Below are positions 42,198-51,342 of a DNA stretch of 64,000 bases, piece by piece. Made by a program: the position numbers and the translations under genes. Source of the DNA: Polaribacter sp. WD7 (GTDB lineage Bacteria; Bacteroidota; Bacteroidia; Flavobacteriales; Flavobacteriaceae); the NCBI RefSeq assembly GCF_003335085.1, contig NZ_QPEJ01000017.1, positions 62,001 to 126,000 on the forward strand. The letters run 5' to 3'. Positions within the stretch are counted from its first letter, which is position 1; each line of letters starts with the position of its first letter. The notes under the pieces are model-generated. The model saw only the letters and a program-made list of their open reading frames with translations, was not told the origin of the DNA and searched no databases.

Positions 42198-43673
42198 ATG
42201 ACAGCTCACGAAAACAAAATATTAGGAGAAGGACTAACTTATGATGACGTTCTTTTGGTTCCTGCCTTTTCAGAGGTACTTCCTAGAGAAGTAAGTATAC
42301 AAACAAAATTTACAAAAAACATTACTATAAATGTGCCTATAGCTTCAGCAGCTATGGATACTGTAACAGAATCTGCTTTAGCAATAGCTATTGCAAGAGA
42401 AGGAGGTATTGGTGTTTTGCACAAAAACATGACTATAGAGCAACAAGCTCAAGAAGTTAGACGTGTAAAACGTGCAGAAAGCGGAATGATTTTAGACCCA
42501 GTTACCTTACCGCTAACCGCTACAGTTTTAGATGCCAAAGCAAACATGCGAGAGCACAGTATTGGAGGTATTCCTATTGTTGATGAAAAAGGAACATTAA
42601 AAGGTATTGTTACCAATAGAGATTTACGTTTTGAACATCAAAATGAACGTCCTATTGTTGAAGTAATGACAAGTGAAAACTTGGTTACTGCTGGAGTAGG
42701 AACTTCTTTAAACGATGCTGAATTGATACTTCAAAATCATAAAATTGAAAAATTACTAATTGTAGATGAAGCCTACAAACTAAAAGGTTTAATTACTTTT
42801 AGAGATATTACAAAGGTTACCCAAAAACCAATAGCTAATAAAGATACTTATGGTAGACTTAGAGTAGCTGCAGCATTGGGTGTTACAGGTGATGCTGTAG
42901 AAAGAGCAGGCGCTTTGGTAAATGCAGGTGTAGATGCTGTAATTATAGATACCGCGCATGGGCATACAAAAGGTGTGGTTTCTGTATTAAAAGAAGTAAA
43001 AGCTAAGTACCCAGAACTAGATGTTGTAGTAGGTAATATTGCTACAGGAGCTGCTGCAAAATACTTAGTAGAGGCTGGTGCAGATGCTGTAAAAGTTGGT
43101 ATAGGACCAGGTTCTATTTGTACAACTAGAGTTGTTGCAGGTGTCGGGTTTCCTCAATTTTCAGCAGTTTTAGAAGTTGCTGCGGCTATAAAAGGCACAG
43201 GAGTGCCTGTTATTGCAGACGGTGGAATTCGTTATACAGGAGATATTCCTAAAGCAATTGCAGCAGGAGCAGATTCTGTAATGCTAGGTTCTCTTTTAGC
43301 GGGTACAAAAGAATCTCCTGGAGAAACAATTATTTACGAAGGAAGAAAATTTAAATCGTATAGAGGAATGGGATCTGTAGAGGCTATGAAAAAAGGTTCT
43401 AAAGATCGTTATTTCCAAGATGTAGAAGATGATATTAAAAAATTAGTACCAGAAGGAATTGTAGGACGTGTACCTTACAAAGGTGAGTTGTCTGAAAGTA
43501 TTCATCAATTTATAGGAGGATTAAGAGCAGGTATGGGCTATTGTGGTGCAAAAGACATAGAAACTTTAAAAGAAACAGGTCAGTTTGTTAGAATTACGGC
43601 AAGCGGTATCAATGAAAGTCATCCTCATGATGTTGCTATAACCAAAGAAGCTCCAAATTATAGTAGGAGATAG
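42198..43673 (+). CDS. guaB: IMP dehydrogenase
   Basis: 491 aa from the ATG at 42198. Beyond '[20 protein letters not shown]' are two CBS domains (about 95-215), the NAD/IMP site '[20 protein letters not shown]', the catalytic-cysteine loop '[18 protein letters not shown]', '[19 protein letters not shown]' and the flap '[19 protein letters not shown]'. It oxidises IMP to XMP, the committed step to GMP. Monocistronic, with a bidirectional terminator after it. Confidence 0.97.
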   Translation: MTAHENKILGEGLTYDDVLLVPAFSEVLPREVSIQTKFTKNITINVPIASAAMDTVTESALAIAIAREGGIGVLHKNMTIEQQAQEVRRVKRAESGMILDPVTLPLTATVLDAKANMREHSIGGIPIVDEKGTLKGIVTNRDLRFEHQNERPIVEVMTSENLVTAGVGTSLNDAELILQNHKIEKLLIVDEAYKLKGLITFRDITKVTQKPIANKDTYGRLRVAAALGVTGDAVERAGALVNAGVDAVIIDTAHGHTKGVVSVLKEVKAKYPELDVVVGNIATGAAAKYLVEAGADAVKVGIGPGSICTTRVVAGVGFPQFSAVLEVAAAIKGTGVPVIADGGIRYTGDIPKAIAAGADSVMLGSLLAGTKESPGETIIYEGRKFKSYRGMGSVEAMKKGSKDRYFQDVEDDIKKLVPEGIVGRVPYKGELSESIHQFIGGLRAGMGYCGAKDIETLKETGQFVRITASGINESHPHDVAITKEAPNYSRR

Positions 43674-43696
43674 GTTATAAAAACTAAGTAATTACA

Positions 43697-43729
43697 AAAA
43701 AAGCTCAAGATTATTTCTTGAGCTTTTTT
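43697..43729. terminator. bidirectional rho-independent terminator
   Basis: AAAAAAGCTCAAGA (43697-43710) pairs perfectly with TCTTGAGCTTTTTT (43716-43729) around TTATT. It serves guaB and the convergent OmpH gene. Confidence 0.9.
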
Positions 43730-43783
43730 GTTTACCTTTTATAAAGTTTATTTTAATAGTAAAGCTATTTATATTGTAAGAGA

Positions 43784-44302
43784 CTAATTATTATCCGTTG
43801 GTTTTTCAATACCTAATTTAGCAAGTACTAAATCTGTTATATCAAATGTAGGATCTAAGTAAGCAAATTCATTACCAGTAATGGTTAAAATTTGAGAATA
43901 TCCGTTAGCTTTTGCGACCTCTGCAATAACATCACTTAATTTTTTATATAGTGGTCGCATCAATTCGTTTTGTTTGAGTTGCATAAGTTGCTGACCATTG
44001 TTTTGGTATTTTTTAATATCTGTTTCTAATTGTGTCAACTCTTGAATTGATGTTTTTTTAGCCAATTCGCCCAAAGTTTTTTCGTTTTTTTGATACGTTT
44101 CTACCTTATCTTTATAGACCTGTACTTTTATCTGAAAAGAAGAGTCTAGTTTAGCACCATAAGCTTTTGCTCTTTTTAAAACAATTTTTGCCTCTGGCAT
44201 CAAATTCATAACATAATCACTATCTACTGTACCAACTTTATTTTGAGAATAAATAATACTAGATATTAATAAAGTATAAAAAAATATAATTTTAGATTTC
44301 AT
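43784..44302 (-). CDS. OmpH/Skp-family periplasmic protein
   Basis: 172 aa. Signal peptide 'FFYTLLISSIIYSQ' then 'NKVGTVDSDYVMNLMPEAKI', a coiled-coil tentacle region and the C-terminal 'DVIAEVAKANGYSQIL', the standard OmpH/Skp order. It chaperones outer-membrane proteins. Only one copy is seen here, without the bamA neighbour found at other loci, so this may be a paralogue. A promoter TTG (44348-44350 complement) and TATCTTTG (44323-44330) lie on its strand. Confidence 0.9.
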   Translation of the reverse strand: MKSKIIFFYTLLISSIIYSQNKVGTVDSDYVMNLMPEAKIVLKRAKAYGAKLDSSFQIKVQVYKDKVETYQKNEKTLGELAKKTSIQELTQLETDIKKYQNNGQQLMQLKQNELMRPLYKKLSDVIAEVAKANGYSQILTITGNEFAYLDPTFDITDLVLAKLGIEKPTDNN

Positions 44303-44322
44303 TTTTTTTATTTTTTGTGAAG

Positions 44323-44350
44323 CAAAGATATAAAAGTCAATTAACTACAA
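44323..44350 (-). promoter_or_regulatory. promoter of the OmpH-like gene
   Basis: On the minus strand TTG (44348-44350) and TATCTTTG (44323-44330) are 17 nt apart, 20 nt before the ATG at 44302. Confidence 0.55.
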
Positions 44351-44357
44351 AAGTAGA

Positions 44358-45275
44358 TTAATTTTTTAGTGCGTTAATTTTTTCAGAAATTTTGGTGCAA
44401 ATTTCAGAACTATTGGTTTTGTAGTCAAACCAATAGGTTTCAAGATCTTTTTTAAACCAAGTCAATTGTCTTTTTGCAAATCGTCTTGTATTTTTTTTAA
44501 TTTCAGAAATAGCAAAATCTTTGGTAAAATCTCCATCATAATAAGAAAACAACTCTCTATAACCAACAGTTTGCAAAGCATTTAAATGTTTGTGTTTGTA
44601 TAGTTTTTTGGTTTCTTCTAACAAGCCTTTTTGAACCATAATATCTACCCGTTTGTTTATTCTTTCATAGATAATTTCTCTATCTGCATTCAAACCAATT
44701 TTTATACTCTTAAAATTTCTAGGAGTTTTTGGTTTATTTTTAAACTCTGAATACGGAATATTGGTTCCTATACAAATTTCTAGAGCTCTTATAACTCTTT
44801 GAGGATTATCTATGGCTATAGAATTGTAGGTTTCAAGATCAAATTCTTTTAACTTTTGTTGAAGTGTTTCAAGACCATTTTTTTCAAGTTCTTTATTTAA
44901 ATTTTGCCTGATAGATGGCGCTACTTTAGGAAAATAATCCAACCCTTTTAAAACAGCATCTACATACAAACCACTTCCGCCAACCATAATTTGAATTGGA
45001 TTTTTCAAAAATAGTTCATCCAATTTTGCTAAAGCATCTTTTTCAAAAGCGCCTACATTATAATCATCAAAAATACTTCTGTTTTGAATAAAATGATGTG
45101 TAGCAGCAGCCAATTCTTCAGGCTCAGGAACAGCAGTACCTATAGTCATTTCTTGGTAGAATTGGCGAGAATCACAAGAAAGTATAGCACTCTTAAAATG
45201 TTTTGCAAGTTGTATACTTAAGGCAGTTTTTCCTATTGCAGTTGGTCCTACAATGGTAATTAATGTGTTTTTCAT
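44358..45275 (-). CDS. miaA: tRNA dimethylallyltransferase
   Basis: 305 aa from the ATG at 45275. The P-loop 'TIVGPTAIGKTALSIQLA', the base-holding 'ILSCDSRQFYQEMTIGTAVP', 'QIMVGGSGLYVDAVLKGLDY' and the C-terminal 'TRRFAKRQLTWFKKD' are all diagnostic. The enzyme adds a dimethylallyl group to A37 of tRNAs reading codons that start with U. Directly downstream of the potassium channel gene with 6 nt between, so co-transcribed. Confidence 0.96.
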   Translation of the reverse strand: MKNTLITIVGPTAIGKTALSIQLAKHFKSAILSCDSRQFYQEMTIGTAVPEPEELAAATHHFIQNRSIFDDYNVGAFEKDALAKLDELFLKNPIQIMVGGSGLYVDAVLKGLDYFPKVAPSIRQNLNKELEKNGLETLQQKLKEFDLETYNSIAIDNPQRVIRALEICIGTNIPYSEFKNKPKTPRNFKSIKIGLNADREIIYERINKRVDIMVQKGLLEETKKLYKHKHLNALQTVGYRELFSYYDGDFTKDFAISEIKKNTRRFAKRQLTWFKKDLETYWFDYKTNSSEICTKISEKINALKN

Positions 45276-45281
45276 TAACAA

Positions 45282-46106
45282 TTACGGATTTAAAATACTA
45301 CCACAACTATAACAAAAAGTAGCATTTTCTTGGTGTTTTTCTTTAAGACAGTTAGGGCAAGATTGCGTATTTGTTGGTAATTCTTCTTTTTTGTTCATTT
45401 CTGCACTTACAATTCCTGTCGGAATTGCAATGATAGAATATCCAAGAATCATAATAGCACTTGCTATAAGTTGCCCCAAAGGTGTCTGTGGTGCAATGTC
45501 TCCAAAGCCAACAGTAGTTAAAGTTACAATAGCCCAATAAATACTTTTAGGGATGTTATTAAAACCATTTTCTGCACCTTCTATCATATACATAATGGTT
45601 CCTAAAATGATACAAACAATTAAAACAAAAAATAAAAAGACTGCAATTTTTGCTCTACTAGATTTTAAGGCCAACATCAATTTGTTTGATGCACCCACAT
45701 ATCTTGCTAACTTTAAAATTCTAAAAACACGTAATAATCTAAGTGCTCTTAGGGCTGCTAAATTATGAGATCCTACTATTATAAAAGAAAGATATTTTGG
45801 TATAGTAGAAAGTAGATCTATAATACCGTAAAAACTAAAAACATATTTAAACGGTTTTTGTATAGAAATTACTCTTAAAATATATTCAATAGAAAATAAT
45901 ACTGTAATAATCCATTCTCCTAGATTTAGTAAATCATGGTATTTGGTATCTATACTTTCTACACTTTCAAGCATTACTAAAAGAATACTAGCAATAATTG
46001 CAATTAAAAGTATAATATCAAAAAGTTTACCCTGTGGTGTATCTGCTTCATAAATAATTTCATGAAGTTTTTGTTTCCAAGATAGTTTTGGGTTTGTTTT
46101 TTCCAA
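45282..46106 (-). CDS. voltage-gated-type potassium channel with C-terminal zinc ribbon
   Basis: 274 aa. Six membrane helices include a voltage-sensor-like S4, 'LAALRALRLLRVFRILKLAR', with an Arg every third or fourth residue, and the pore 'YWAIVTLTTVGFGDIAPQTP' containing the selectivity filter TVGFGD. After S6 is a short tail with two CxxC motifs ('CPNCLKE' and 'CYSCGSI'), a zinc ribbon. It is an inner-membrane ion channel. The ribbon is an unusual end for a bacterial Kv-like channel but recurs in Bacteroidota. Confidence 0.92.
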   Translation of the reverse strand: MEKTNPKLSWKQKLHEIIYEADTPQGKLFDIILLIAIIASILLVMLESVESIDTKYHDLLNLGEWIITVLFSIEYILRVISIQKPFKYVFSFYGIIDLLSTIPKYLSFIIVGSHNLAALRALRLLRVFRILKLARYVGASNKLMLALKSSRAKIAVFLFFVLIVCIILGTIMYMIEGAENGFNNIPKSIYWAIVTLTTVGFGDIAPQTPLGQLIASAIMILGYSIIAIPTGIVSAEMNKKEELPTNTQSCPNCLKEKHQENATFCYSCGSILNP

Positions 46107-46229
46107 TTTTAAAACAATTAGTCTTACAATACTACAAATATTTAGTGAAATTTTAATTTTTTTCTATGTGTTTTTCTCTTTAAACACAAGGGTTTCTAAA
46201 AAAAGTGTAAAAAAAATAAAGTTTTTTAA

Positions 46230-46254
46230 AACCCTACTTCTTTTTTTCTCGTAA
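46230..46254 (+). promoter_or_regulatory. candidate ECF-type promoter of the DUF4331 operon
   Basis: AACC (46230-46233) and CGTAA (46250-46254) are 16 nt apart, the spacing of ECF sigma promoters. No TAnnTTTG lies in this 190-bp gap. An inverted repeat AGGGTTT (46189-46195)/AAACCCT (46229-46235) covers the -35 side. The remaining gap sequence shows nothing else. Confidence 0.35.
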
Positions 46255-46297
46255 GTGTTAGTGAGATTCAATTAAATAATAACTTAAATATCACACA

Positions 46298-46951
46298 ATG
46301 AAGAAAAACAGAATTTTATTGACAACCATTTTTGCAGCCGTTATTGGTTTGGTCTTGGTAGCAGCAGATCATATAGATGCTCCTGATGCTCAAGGAACAA
46401 CAGCAGACATTACAGATTTTTATGCCTTTCAAGGTGAAGATACCAATAATCTGGTATTTGTAGCCAATGTACAAGGTTTACTTAGTCCTTCTGCAACTGC
46501 AGAAACATCTTTTGATGAAAACGTACTTGTAGAGTTTAATATAGACACCAATCAAGATAATACTGAAGACTTTGTAATACAGGCTATACCTAGAGATGGA
46601 GTTATGTACTTTTTTGGACCATTTACACCTTCTGTAACTGGGCTAAATAGTACAATTAATGAAAACGCTACAGCCGGAGAAGTTGCTATTACAGCTTACA
46701 ATTCTACTGCTGTGACAAGTACTAATGCCGTAGGAATGAAATTTTTTGCAGGCCCAAGAGATGATCCTTTCTTTATGGATTTTGCTAGGTATGGAGAAAT
46801 AATTGCAGGTAATGCACCAGGATTTAATAGTCCAGGTTCAGATACTTTTGCGGGTACTAACGTAATGTCTATAGTAGTAGAAGTTCCTAAATCTATGATA
46901 GGTTCTTCAGGAACAATTAATACTTGGGTAGAAGCTAAAGCAAAACAATAA
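46298..46951 (+). CDS. DUF4331 protein, N-terminal-type half
   Basis: 217 aa. A signal-like N-terminus ('ILLTTIFAAVIGLVLVAA') is followed by 'DHIDAPDAQGTTADITDFYA', the DUF4331 signature, and 'DENVLVEFNIDTNQDNTEDF'. DUF4331 proteins are normally about 400 aa; this one carries only the first part and the next gene appears to carry the rest, 25 nt later. The protein is exported to the periplasm or outer membrane. Function unknown. It is the first gene of the operon. Confidence 0.88.
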   Translation: MKKNRILLTTIFAAVIGLVLVAADHIDAPDAQGTTADITDFYAFQGEDTNNLVFVANVQGLLSPSATAETSFDENVLVEFNIDTNQDNTEDFVIQAIPRDGVMYFFGPFTPSVTGLNSTINENATAGEVAITAYNSTAVTSTNAVGMKFFAGPRDDPFFMDFARYGEIIAGNAPGFNSPGSDTFAGTNVMSIVVEVPKSMIGSSGTINTWVEAKAKQ

Positions 46952-46976
46952 CAATATCAACTTTAAAAACAATATT

Positions 46977-47534
46977 ATGAAATACACATATTTAAAATAC
47001 TTAACTTTTTTATTTTCATTAACCTTCATTTTAGTATCCTGTAACAATAATAAGGATGAAGATTTACCAACAGGACCAGATTTTTCTGGAACTTTTGCTC
47101 AGAAAGATCAAATGGGAAGACCAGCAGTAAATACAGTTTTTGTTTCTGCAGCTAGTAAAGATGAGTTTAATGTAACAGTACCTTCTGCACAATCTGCAAG
47201 ATTTCAATCTATGTTTCAGACCAATTTAATGGCTTTAAGTCCTGCATTTGCAAATGCAGATGATACCAATGCTTTAGGTCAAAATGCAGCAGCCTTTACA
47301 GGTTTATTAGCTACAGATGTTCTAAATGTTTCTTTAGATGGTAAAACAACTTTCTTTGACGGAACAAATGTATTAACAGGTAGAGCTTTAGCAGATGATG
47401 TTATTACAGTAGAGTTGTTATTGATTTTTGGTGGAGAAGATTTTACTGAAAACCCTACCTTATCAAATGACAATGTAGATGCTAATGATAAAGAATTTTT
47501 AACATCATTCCCTTATTTGGCAACGCCTTGGTAA
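46977..47534 (+). CDS. DUF4331-type lipoprotein, C-terminal-type half
   Basis: 185 aa. The signal 'FLFSLTFILVSCNNN' has a lipobox Cys at residue 22. The mature part with 'DQMGRPAVNTVFVSAASKDE', 'ALGQNAAAFTGLLATDVL' and 'GRALADDVITVELLLIFGGE' matches the C-terminal half of DUF4331 proteins. So the family's single chain is here split in two exported proteins, one soluble and one lipid-anchored. Followed by a GC-rich hairpin at 47547-47577. Confidence 0.82.
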   Translation: MKYTYLKYLTFLFSLTFILVSCNNNKDEDLPTGPDFSGTFAQKDQMGRPAVNTVFVSAASKDEFNVTVPSAQSARFQSMFQTNLMALSPAFANADDTNALGQNAAAFTGLLATDVLNVSLDGKTTFFDGTNVLTGRALADDVITVELLLIFGGEDFTENPTLSNDNVDANDKEFLTSFPYLATPW

Positions 47535-47546
47535 AAAGGGAATTAG

Positions 47547-47577
47547 CTGGCGCACGTTTGGGGGAATAGTGCGCCAG
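47547..47577 (+). promoter_or_regulatory. GC-rich hairpin inside the DUF4331 operon
   Basis: CTGGCGCAC (47547-47555) is the exact reverse complement of GTGCGCCAG (47569-47577), with a 13-base loop. Only a short, broken T-run follows, so it may be a partial terminator or a stabiliser of the upstream mRNA. Confidence 0.55.
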
Positions 47578-47616
47578 TATTTTAAATTATAAACACCTTT
47601 CTAAAACATACAAATC

Positions 47617-48906
47617 ATGAAATACATCCAACTAATTTTATTATTTGTAACTTGTTATTTAACGATTAGTTGCAATACACAACCCAATAAAAAAATTACC
47701 AATTCTAAAGACTACAATCAGTATTTAGAAATGACATCTAACACAGATTTACCAAAAATTACATCTGATTATAATTTTTGGAAAAATAAACTTTCTAAAA
47801 CCCCAAATCAATACCCTTATTACGCAAAATTAGCGGCCGCTAATTCAAAAAAATTTCAATCTACAGGAAATATAAATGACCTTAAAGAGGCTGAAAAAAA
47901 CTTAATAATAGCCAATGAAAAAACAAATTATAATAATGCAGGTTATCTAAGAAGTTTGGCAAGAAATTTTATTTCTCAACATAGATTTAAAGAGGCTTTA
48001 GACCTTTTAACCAAAGCAGAATATAATGGAGAAAATTTACAAAGAACACATTTAATGCTTGTAGATGTATATGTAGAGTTAGGAAACTATGAAAAAGTTT
48101 CTGAATACTTATCTAAAGTAAAAAACTTCAAAGATTTTGACTACCTAATTAGATTATCAAAATACAATGATCATTTAGGAAATTTAGACAAAGCAATTGC
48201 CTACTTAGAAATGTCTTTAAAAATCGCAAAATCGTCTAAAAAAAATAGTTTAATACAATGGAATTATACGAATTTAGCAGATTATTATGGTCATGCAGGT
48301 CGTATTAAAGATTCTTACAATAGTTATTTAAAAGCTTTAGCAATTAATCCAAACAATAGTTATGCTAAAAAAGGTATAGCATGGATTGTATTTTCTTATG
48401 AGAGAAATCCAAAAGAAGCACTAAGAATTTTAAACACAGTTACCAAAGAAAATGCATCACCAGATTATCATTTATTAAAGTCTGAAATTGCTGATTATAT
48501 GGGAGATAAGGTTGAAAAAAAACATCAAATTGATAGTTATTGGTCTAGGGTAAAAAACACAAAATATGGTGTAATGTATCATAAATATGATGTTTTATTG
48601 TTATCTGAAGCACAAAATGATAAAGCAATAGTGTTGGCAAAACAAGAAGTGGAAGAAAGACCAACGGCACAATCTTATGACTTATTGGCTTGGGCATATT
48701 TTAACAACGGGCAAAAAGAAAAGGCGTTAGCAATAGTTGACCAACACGTAATTGAAAAAACTTTTGAACCAGAAGCTTTATTACATGCAGCTCTTATTTT
48801 TAAGGCAAACGGAAAAATACCAATGGCTGTAACGCTTAAAAAAGAGCTTTTAGGAGCTGTCTATGAATTAGGACCAAATGTAGAAGCAGAAATCAATAAT
48901 ATTTAA
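47617..48906 (+). CDS. TPR-repeat lipoprotein
   Basis: 429 aa. Signal 'LILLFVTCYLTISCN' with Cys at about residue 19, then a helical TPR solenoid: 'AGYLRSLARNFISQHRFKEA', 'LSKYNDHLGNLDKAIAYLEM' and 'AYFNNGQKEKALAIVDQHVI' show paired helices. TPR lipoproteins organise protein complexes. Its position between the DUF4331 genes and the TonB receptor points to a surface or periplasmic partner of that system. Confidence 0.88.
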   Translation: MKYIQLILLFVTCYLTISCNTQPNKKITNSKDYNQYLEMTSNTDLPKITSDYNFWKNKLSKTPNQYPYYAKLAAANSKKFQSTGNINDLKEAEKNLIIANEKTNYNNAGYLRSLARNFISQHRFKEALDLLTKAEYNGENLQRTHLMLVDVYVELGNYEKVSEYLSKVKNFKDFDYLIRLSKYNDHLGNLDKAIAYLEMSLKIAKSSKKNSLIQWNYTNLADYYGHAGRIKDSYNSYLKALAINPNNSYAKKGIAWIVFSYERNPKEALRILNTVTKENASPDYHLLKSEIADYMGDKVEKKHQIDSYWSRVKNTKYGVMYHKYDVLLLSEAQNDKAIVLAKQEVEERPTAQSYDLLAWAYFNNGQKEKALAIVDQHVIEKTFEPEALLHAALIFKANGKIPMAVTLKKELLGAVYELGPNVEAEINNI

Positions 48907-48916
48907 GAGATATAAT

Positions 48917-51145
48917 ATGAGGTATTTAACAATATTGTTATTCTTTTTTTGTGGTTTTTATTTGTTTGGACAACAGTTAACAGGAAAAATTTTGGACCCT
49001 CTATATCAGGGCTTAGAAAATGCTTATATTATTAATTTATCTAATAATAAGCATACACATACCAATGAAGTAGGCGTTTTCTATTTAGAAGGTGTAGCTG
49101 TAAATGATAGCCTACAAGTAAGTATTTTAGGTTATGAAAAGAAAGTGATTATAGCTACTAAAAATCATATAAATACAGGAATTACAATAGTTTTAAAAAC
49201 AAAAGTATTTGAACTTAAAGAGTTGGTTTTACGTAAAGAATTAGATGCAATGCAAACCATAACAAAAATAGATGTAAGTGTTAACCCTGTAAACAATTCG
49301 CAAGAAATTTTAAGAAAAGTACCTGGTTTATTTATAGGGCAACATGCAGGTGGCGGTAAAGCAGAACAAATTTTTTTAAGAGGTTTTGATATAGATCATG
49401 GAACAGATATAACGCTTTCAGTAGATGGTATGCCAATAAATATGGTTTCTCATGCACATGGTCAAGGATATTCTGATTTGCATTTTATAATACCAGAAAC
49501 AATTTCAAAAATAGATTTTGGTAAAGGGCCTTACTATGCTAATCAAGGAGATTTTAATACGGCAGGCTACGTAAACTTTTCAACAAAAAAAGCAATTCAA
49601 GAAAATTTAATTTCTGTAGGATATGGAGATTTTAACTCTCTAAGAACTTTAGGTATGTTTAACTTATTAGATGCTACGAAAGATAAAAATGCTTATATAG
49701 CTGTTGAATATATTGAAACTGATGGAGCATTTGAATCACCACAAAATTTTAATAGAATTAATATTTTTGGTAAATACAGTGCTTTTTTAAAAGGATCTGA
49801 TAGAATTTCTTTAACAACTTCATATTTTAAAAGTAGATGGGATGCTTCTGGACAAATACCAGAAAGAGCAGTACAAAGCGGTTTGATTTCTAGGTTTGGT
49901 GCCATAGATGATACAGAAGGTGGTTTTACTTCTAGAACTAATGTAAACCTTCAATTTGATAAAACTATTTCTGAAAGCTCTAGGTTAAATGCCAATGCAT
50001 TTTATAGTAATTATAATTTTGAGCTTTTTTCTAATTTTACATTTTTTTTAGAAGACCCATTAAACGGAGATCAAATAAGACAATTTGAAACAAGAGATAT
50101 TTTTGGAGCAAATGTTCAAATTACAGACACAAAAAAATATGGAAATATTGAGGCTAAATATACCAAAGGGGCTGGTTTACGTTTTGATATTGTAAATGAT
50201 GTAGAGTTAGCTCGTACAAAAAATAGAAGAGAAACCTTAGAACAGATTCAATTAGGAGATATAAATCAAACTAACGCATATGCATTTTTTAACTCAGAAT
50301 TTGAAATTGGAAAATTCAAAATAGCACCAGCACTTCGTTTTGATTATTTTAATTTTTTATATAATGATGCTTTGAGCGATAATTTTGAAACCTTATCTAA
50401 GACTAAAGCAATAGTAAACCCTAAATTAAATTTTTTGTATACTCAACATGATAATTTACAGTGGTTTTTAAAATCAGGAATTGGTTTTCATTCTAATGAT
50501 GCTAGAGTAGTTTTACAACAAAATGCAGACAAGGTGTTACCAAGAGCTTATGGTGTAGATTTTGGTAATATATATAAGCCAAACAAAAACATTGTGTTAA
50601 ATACAGCATTATGGTATTTGTTTTCAGAAGAAGAGTTTGTGTATGTAGGAGATGCAGGTATTGTAGAGCCTTCTGGAAAATCTAGAAGATTTGGATTAGA
50701 TTTTGGTATACGATACCAAATTCTAGATTGGTTGTTTTTAGATACAGATGCGACATATACAGATGCTAAAAGTTTAGAAAATATTAAGGGTGAAGACTTT
50801 ATACCTCTAGCTCCAGAAGTTACTGTAGCAGGTGGTATAGCAATTACAAATTTGGGTAAATTTTCAGGAGGTTTACGTTACCGATATTTAGGGGACAGAG
50901 CAGCTAATGAAGACAATACTATAGTAGCAGAAGGGTATTTTGTGACAGATTTAAACCTAAATTATCAGGTGAATCAACAACTTTCATTGGGGGTTGCAAT
51001 AGAAAATTTATTTGATGTAGAGTGGAATGAAACACAATTTGCTACAGAAAGTAGGTTGCAAAATGAAGTAACATCTGTAGAAGAGATTCACTTTACTCCA
51101 GGAACACCTTTTTTTGCAAAAGCAACTTTAAGTTATCGTTTTTAA
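48917..51145 (+). CDS. TonB-dependent receptor of the DUF4331 operon
   Basis: 742 aa, 10 nt after the TPR gene. Signal ('LTILLFFFCGFYLFGQQ'), carboxypeptidase-like domain ('LTGKILDPLYQGLENAYIIN'), plug ('ILRKVPGLFIGQHAGGGKAE', 'RGFDIDHGTDITLSVDGMPI') and barrel ending 'PFFAKATLSYRF'. The plug carries the histidine-rich 'VSHAHGQGYSDLHF', which could touch a metal. Co-transcribed with DUF4331, DUF4331 and TPR genes, so it presumably imports whatever those proteins handle. Substrate unknown. Confidence 0.92.
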   Translation: MRYLTILLFFFCGFYLFGQQLTGKILDPLYQGLENAYIINLSNNKHTHTNEVGVFYLEGVAVNDSLQVSILGYEKKVIIATKNHINTGITIVLKTKVFELKELVLRKELDAMQTITKIDVSVNPVNNSQEILRKVPGLFIGQHAGGGKAEQIFLRGFDIDHGTDITLSVDGMPINMVSHAHGQGYSDLHFIIPETISKIDFGKGPYYANQGDFNTAGYVNFSTKKAIQENLISVGYGDFNSLRTLGMFNLLDATKDKNAYIAVEYIETDGAFESPQNFNRINIFGKYSAFLKGSDRISLTTSYFKSRWDASGQIPERAVQSGLISRFGAIDDTEGGFTSRTNVNLQFDKTISESSRLNANAFYSNYNFELFSNFTFFLEDPLNGDQIRQFETRDIFGANVQITDTKKYGNIEAKYTKGAGLRFDIVNDVELARTKNRRETLEQIQLGDINQTNAYAFFNSEFEIGKFKIAPALRFDYFNFLYNDALSDNFETLSKTKAIVNPKLNFLYTQHDNLQWFLKSGIGFHSNDARVVLQQNADKVLPRAYGVDFGNIYKPNKNIVLNTALWYLFSEEEFVYVGDAGIVEPSGKSRRFGLDFGIRYQILDWLFLDTDATYTDAKSLENIKGEDFIPLAPEVTVAGGIAITNLGKFSGGLRYRYLGDRAANEDNTIVAEGYFVTDLNLNYQVNQQLSLGVAIENLFDVEWNETQFATESRLQNEVTSVEEIHFTPGTPFFAKATLSYRF

Positions 51146-51211
51146 AAATAAACACAAGAAATAATAATAAGGTTTTAACCATGTTTTGGTTAGTTTTAGT
51201 TGGATGAGATT

Positions 51212-51240
51212 CCTGTTACAGCAATGTAACAGGTTTCTTT
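51212..51240 (+). terminator. terminator of the DUF4331 operon
   Basis: CCTGTTACA (51212-51220) pairs with TGTAACAGG (51225-51233) around GCAA, and a T-rich stretch follows. Confidence 0.85.
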
Positions 51241-51342
51241 TTTTAATATATTTTTTAGAAGAAAATTAAGTACTCTAAAAAATAGTAAATCTAAAAATAA
51301 AAGAGAGTGTTTGATAATCTAAAAGCCAAAATCCTTCAACGT

